Origin: Patiria pectinifera
Taxonomy: Eukaryota > Echinodermata > Asteroidea > Valvatida > Asterinidae
Assembly (NCBI GenBank): GCA_029964075.1
Contig: CM057149.1
Span: forward strand, 26,364,197 to 26,428,196
DNA: 64,000 nucleotides
Direction: 5' to 3'
Shown: positions 62,760 through 64,000 of the stretch, piece by piece
How the letters are laid out: every line of letters starts with the position of its first letter
Position numbering within the stretch: position 1 is the stretch's first letter
Program-made: the position numbers and the translations under genes
The notes under the pieces: model-generated
What the model was told of the DNA's origin: nothing
Seen by the model: the letters and a program-made list of their open reading frames with translations, nothing else
Databases searched by the model: none

Positions 62760-64000
62760 AAATGCTGTTTGCTACGGAGTGCCCGACTCATCGCATAGAC
62801 TGATTCAATATGGCTGCCATGACCTACTACATCTTGCCGATGAGTCTCTCTCGAAGATTAAACCTACCAACCTGCCAGACTGGGTCCCCTTGAAAGGGGA
62901 TGAACCACCAATACATAAACATCATCGTCGAGGCAGGAGAGGAGGAATACGACAACGGGTACGCAGGAGGGGACTTCGTCCACCGCTACCTGCCATTACG
63001 CTCAGCAATGCCAGATCGATCAATAACAAAATGGATGAACTAGGGGGTAATGTGAGGTATGAAAACGAATATCGCAACTCGGGGATAAATTGTATTACAA
63101 AAACATGGCTAAATAAAGACACCCCTACTAACCTGATTGACATTCCTGGCTTTATTGCGGTTAGACAGGATCGATCCTATGAGGATACATGTAAGAATAA
63201 AGGTGGAGGCTTGTGTGTTTACATCAACAAACTATGGTGCAATAACTTTACTGTGAGATCGTCATTCTGTAGTGCAAACATCAAACTTCTTTGCATCTCA
63301 TTCCGTCCATTCTACCTCCCGCGAGAATGTCCACAAGTACATGTTTGTCTTGTATACGTGCCCCCTGATGCAGATGCAGAAGAAGCAGCAAATAACCAGG
63401 TACAGCAGTTGGAAAATCAATCTCCACATTCACCAACAATTGTTTTGGGTGATCTTAATCATTGTCACCTTGATCGATGCTTACCACACTACCATCAATG
63501 TATTGATAGACCAACACGAGGTGATAACATATTAGATCGGTGCTATTGTACAATCCAGGAAGCATATAAAGCAATTATACGACCAAGTCTTGGTAATTTG
63601 GATCACCAGGTTATTCATCTACTGCCAAAATACAAGCAGCAACTGAAAAGGGAAAAGCAGATTAAGAGAACAGTTCAACTGTGGAACACCGAATCTGTGG
63701 ACAGACTCCAAACGGCCTTTGAAATCACTGACTGGGATGCACTTTGAGTTCAGGTAGAGATATCAACGAACAAGCTGATGTGGTGAATTGCTATGTCCGT
63801 TTTTTGCAAAAGTCAACACATTGCAACGAAGACTATTACAGAATACCCCAACAATAAGGCTTGTCTGACTAAGGAAGTCAAACTTATTCTGCGAGAAAGA
63901 AAACAAGCACACAGATTTGGGGATCACGCAAAGGTTAGGGATCTCAATCGGCTCTTTAGACGAGAGGTTAGACTTGCCAAAGTAAAATATCGTCAAAAAC
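62760..64000 (+). mobile_element. Degenerate LINE, endonuclease domain, cut by the window edge
   Basis: 62760-63747 is open and reads like the apurinic endonuclease of jockey-group LINEs (CR1/L2/Rex type): basic KHHRRGRRGGIRQ, then ITLSNARSINNKMDEL, GGGLCVYINKLWC, FRPFYLPRE, VYVPPDADAEEA, VLGDLNHCHLD, GNLDHQVIHLLP. The conserved TETWL is TKTWL, so the catalytic Glu is Lys. After 63747 there are stops, and at least two frame changes are needed to reach YPNNKACLTKEVKL, the linker before reverse transcriptase. The element is not functional. The frame upstream of about 62850 has no clear homology. Confidence 0.85.

Overview
The window is animal nuclear DNA: short coding exons with GT/AG introns, conserved exon phases and many small inverted-repeat elements. 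The gene content points to a deuterostome invertebrate. A secreted scavenger-receptor protein, tRNA-type SINEs, ACATGTAC-rich satellites and a fold-back repeat beginning GGGCCAATTTCATAGAGC lead me to favour an echinoderm, perhaps a sea star. That species guess is an inference and is not proven by the sequence.

Left part (1-15.0 kb, minus strand): the first eight coding exons of HSP90B1 (GRP94/endoplasmin, the HSP90 of the endoplasmic reticulum), from the signal peptide through most of the ATP-binding domain. The rest of the gene lies off the left edge. Its upstream region holds two exact ER-stress response elements (CCAAT-N9-CCACG) in opposite orientations and a third, degenerate one. Introns hold minisatellites, fold-back elements and a three-level nest of insertions (12.6-14.1 kb).

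Middle part (19.5-45.6 kb, plus strand): a 17-exon gene, head to head with HSP90B1, encoding about 1,616 residues: DUF4062, then a NACHT/STAND-type P-loop NTPase, then TPR repeats, then a long polar tail. This is the TTC41/GNN family; GNN stands for 'GRP94-neighbouring nucleotidase', so the vertebrate gene pair appears conserved here. All exon phases join, except for a one-base frameshift in exon 2.

Right part (48.8-52.5 kb, minus strand): the 3' end of a gene with half an F5/8 type C (discoidin) domain, two SRCR domains and a short tail. It is followed by a locally duplicated repeat region (53.2-59.1 kb), a palindromic element with a hammerhead-like core (59.6 kb), a decayed duplicate of the TTC41 3' end (60.25-62.56 kb) and a degenerate LINE whose endonuclease domain runs off the right edge.

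Only the head-to-head pair suggests related regulation; the SRCR gene looks independent. Nearly all remaining sequence is intron or intergenic DNA rich in short non-autonomous transposons, several with exact target-site duplications.
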